From the IMG/VR virus record IMGVR_UViG_3300032053_000189, positions 1 to 39,920 of that record: DNA of 39,920 nt; one strand, written 5' to 3'. The notes under the pieces were generated by a model, which did not search any database, was not told where the DNA came from, and was given only the letters and a program-made list of their open reading frames with translations. Shown piece by piece: positions 39,705-39,920 of the stretch. Origin of the DNA: a virus. The position numbers were made by a program, and so were the translations under genes. How positions within the stretch are numbered: the first letter of the stretch is position 1; every line of letters starts with the position of its first letter.

Positions 39705-39920
39705 ATGACAGTCTGGGCGGTTCTCAACAAGGGACTCGTGCGGGCACACCAACGCACCGCGGCAGGTCGCCGGGTGCAAGTGCGCCAGTACCAGACAAAA
39801 CGGACAAAACAGGAACAGAGTCCGCAACGGCACCGCCTATCCACAGTCCGGGAGGAAATGCTGACTCGCCCGGCGATTGACGTGAACCGGTCAAAGGTGG
39901 ACACCGAGGACATCGCACCA
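39705..39920 (+). CDS. Partial VRAH-motif protein, cut by the right edge
   Basis: An open frame of 72 codons running off the window end. AGGAGAGGG ending at 39697 is a strong ribosome site before ATG 39705. Residues 10-29, 'GLVRAHQRTAAGRRVQVRQY', carry the VRAH motif found in the proteins at 10-18 kb, more than 21 kb away. The rest is basic and glutamine-rich, and no domain is complete enough to name. It lies divergent to the PD-(D/E)XK gene with 41 bases between starts. Confidence 0.65.
   Translation, partial: MTVWAVLNKGLVRAHQRTAAGRRVQVRQYQTKRTKQEQSPQRHRLSTVREEMLTRPAIDVNRSKVDTEDIAP

Noticed and set aside
1-39920. The window considered as a closed circular genome
   Set aside because: Joining the ends would end the right-edge gene after 8 more codons in frame 1, while the left-edge partial gene uses frame 2; no end repeat was seen. 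Lysis and replication genes are missing too.
1-39920. tRNA and rRNA genes
   Set aside because: I looked in the intergenic gaps for a cloverleaf with the GTTC-type arm and found none; all gaps are under 250 bases and contain hairpins and ribosome sites only.

Overview
This window is part of the genome of a tailed double-stranded DNA bacteriophage or prophage with a long-tailed (siphovirus-like) morphology. The evidence is the gene order: terminase small and large subunits, portal, minor head protein, prohead protease, scaffold, major capsid protein, head-tail connectors, tail tube, frameshifted tail assembly chaperones, tape measure and tail-tip proteins. The DNA is GC-rich, nearly every gene is on the + strand with short gaps or overlaps, and most starts have clear Shine-Dalgarno sequences, so the host is a GC-rich bacterium using standard initiation. 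I cannot name the host. No tRNA, rRNA, CRISPR, integrase, lysis or replication gene was seen, so the window is probably a slice of a larger genome.

Layout. Positions 1-3.9 kb hold accessory genes: a partial gene, a small HTH-like protein, a small conserved protein, a radical SAM enzyme, two short unknown proteins and a cytosine-C5 DNA methyltransferase whose motifs are circularly permuted. Positions 3.9-9.2 kb hold packaging and portal genes. Positions 9.2-18.3 kb hold two small unknown genes and three large multidomain proteins: an unknown zinc-motif protein, a ParB-topoisomerase IB fusion and a SNF2 helicase. These match the concept of phage polyvalent proteins, thought to be packaged and injected with the DNA. 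All three carry copies of a short basic motif (core VRAH), and a fourth, partial gene at the right edge carries it too. Positions 18.4-22 kb hold protease, scaffold and major capsid protein, each followed by a hairpin or terminator. Positions 22-28.4 kb hold connectors, tail tube candidates and tail assembly chaperones with a perfect U UUU UUA slippery site. Positions 28.4-38.5 kb hold the tape measure and tail-tip or fibre genes, one with nine LEW-ending repeats. At 38.5-39.7 kb lies the only minus-strand gene, a candidate PD-(D/E)XK nuclease.

How it fits together: the right two thirds is a virion assembly operon. The methyltransferase and radical SAM protein may modify the phage DNA. The polyvalent proteins may act on the DNA after entry. 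The least explained features are the VRAH motif shared by otherwise unrelated proteins, the ParB-TopIB fusion, the permuted methyltransferase beside a radical SAM gene, a peptide motif shared between the protease and the capsid protein, and a DNA-binding-type HTH inside the tape measure.
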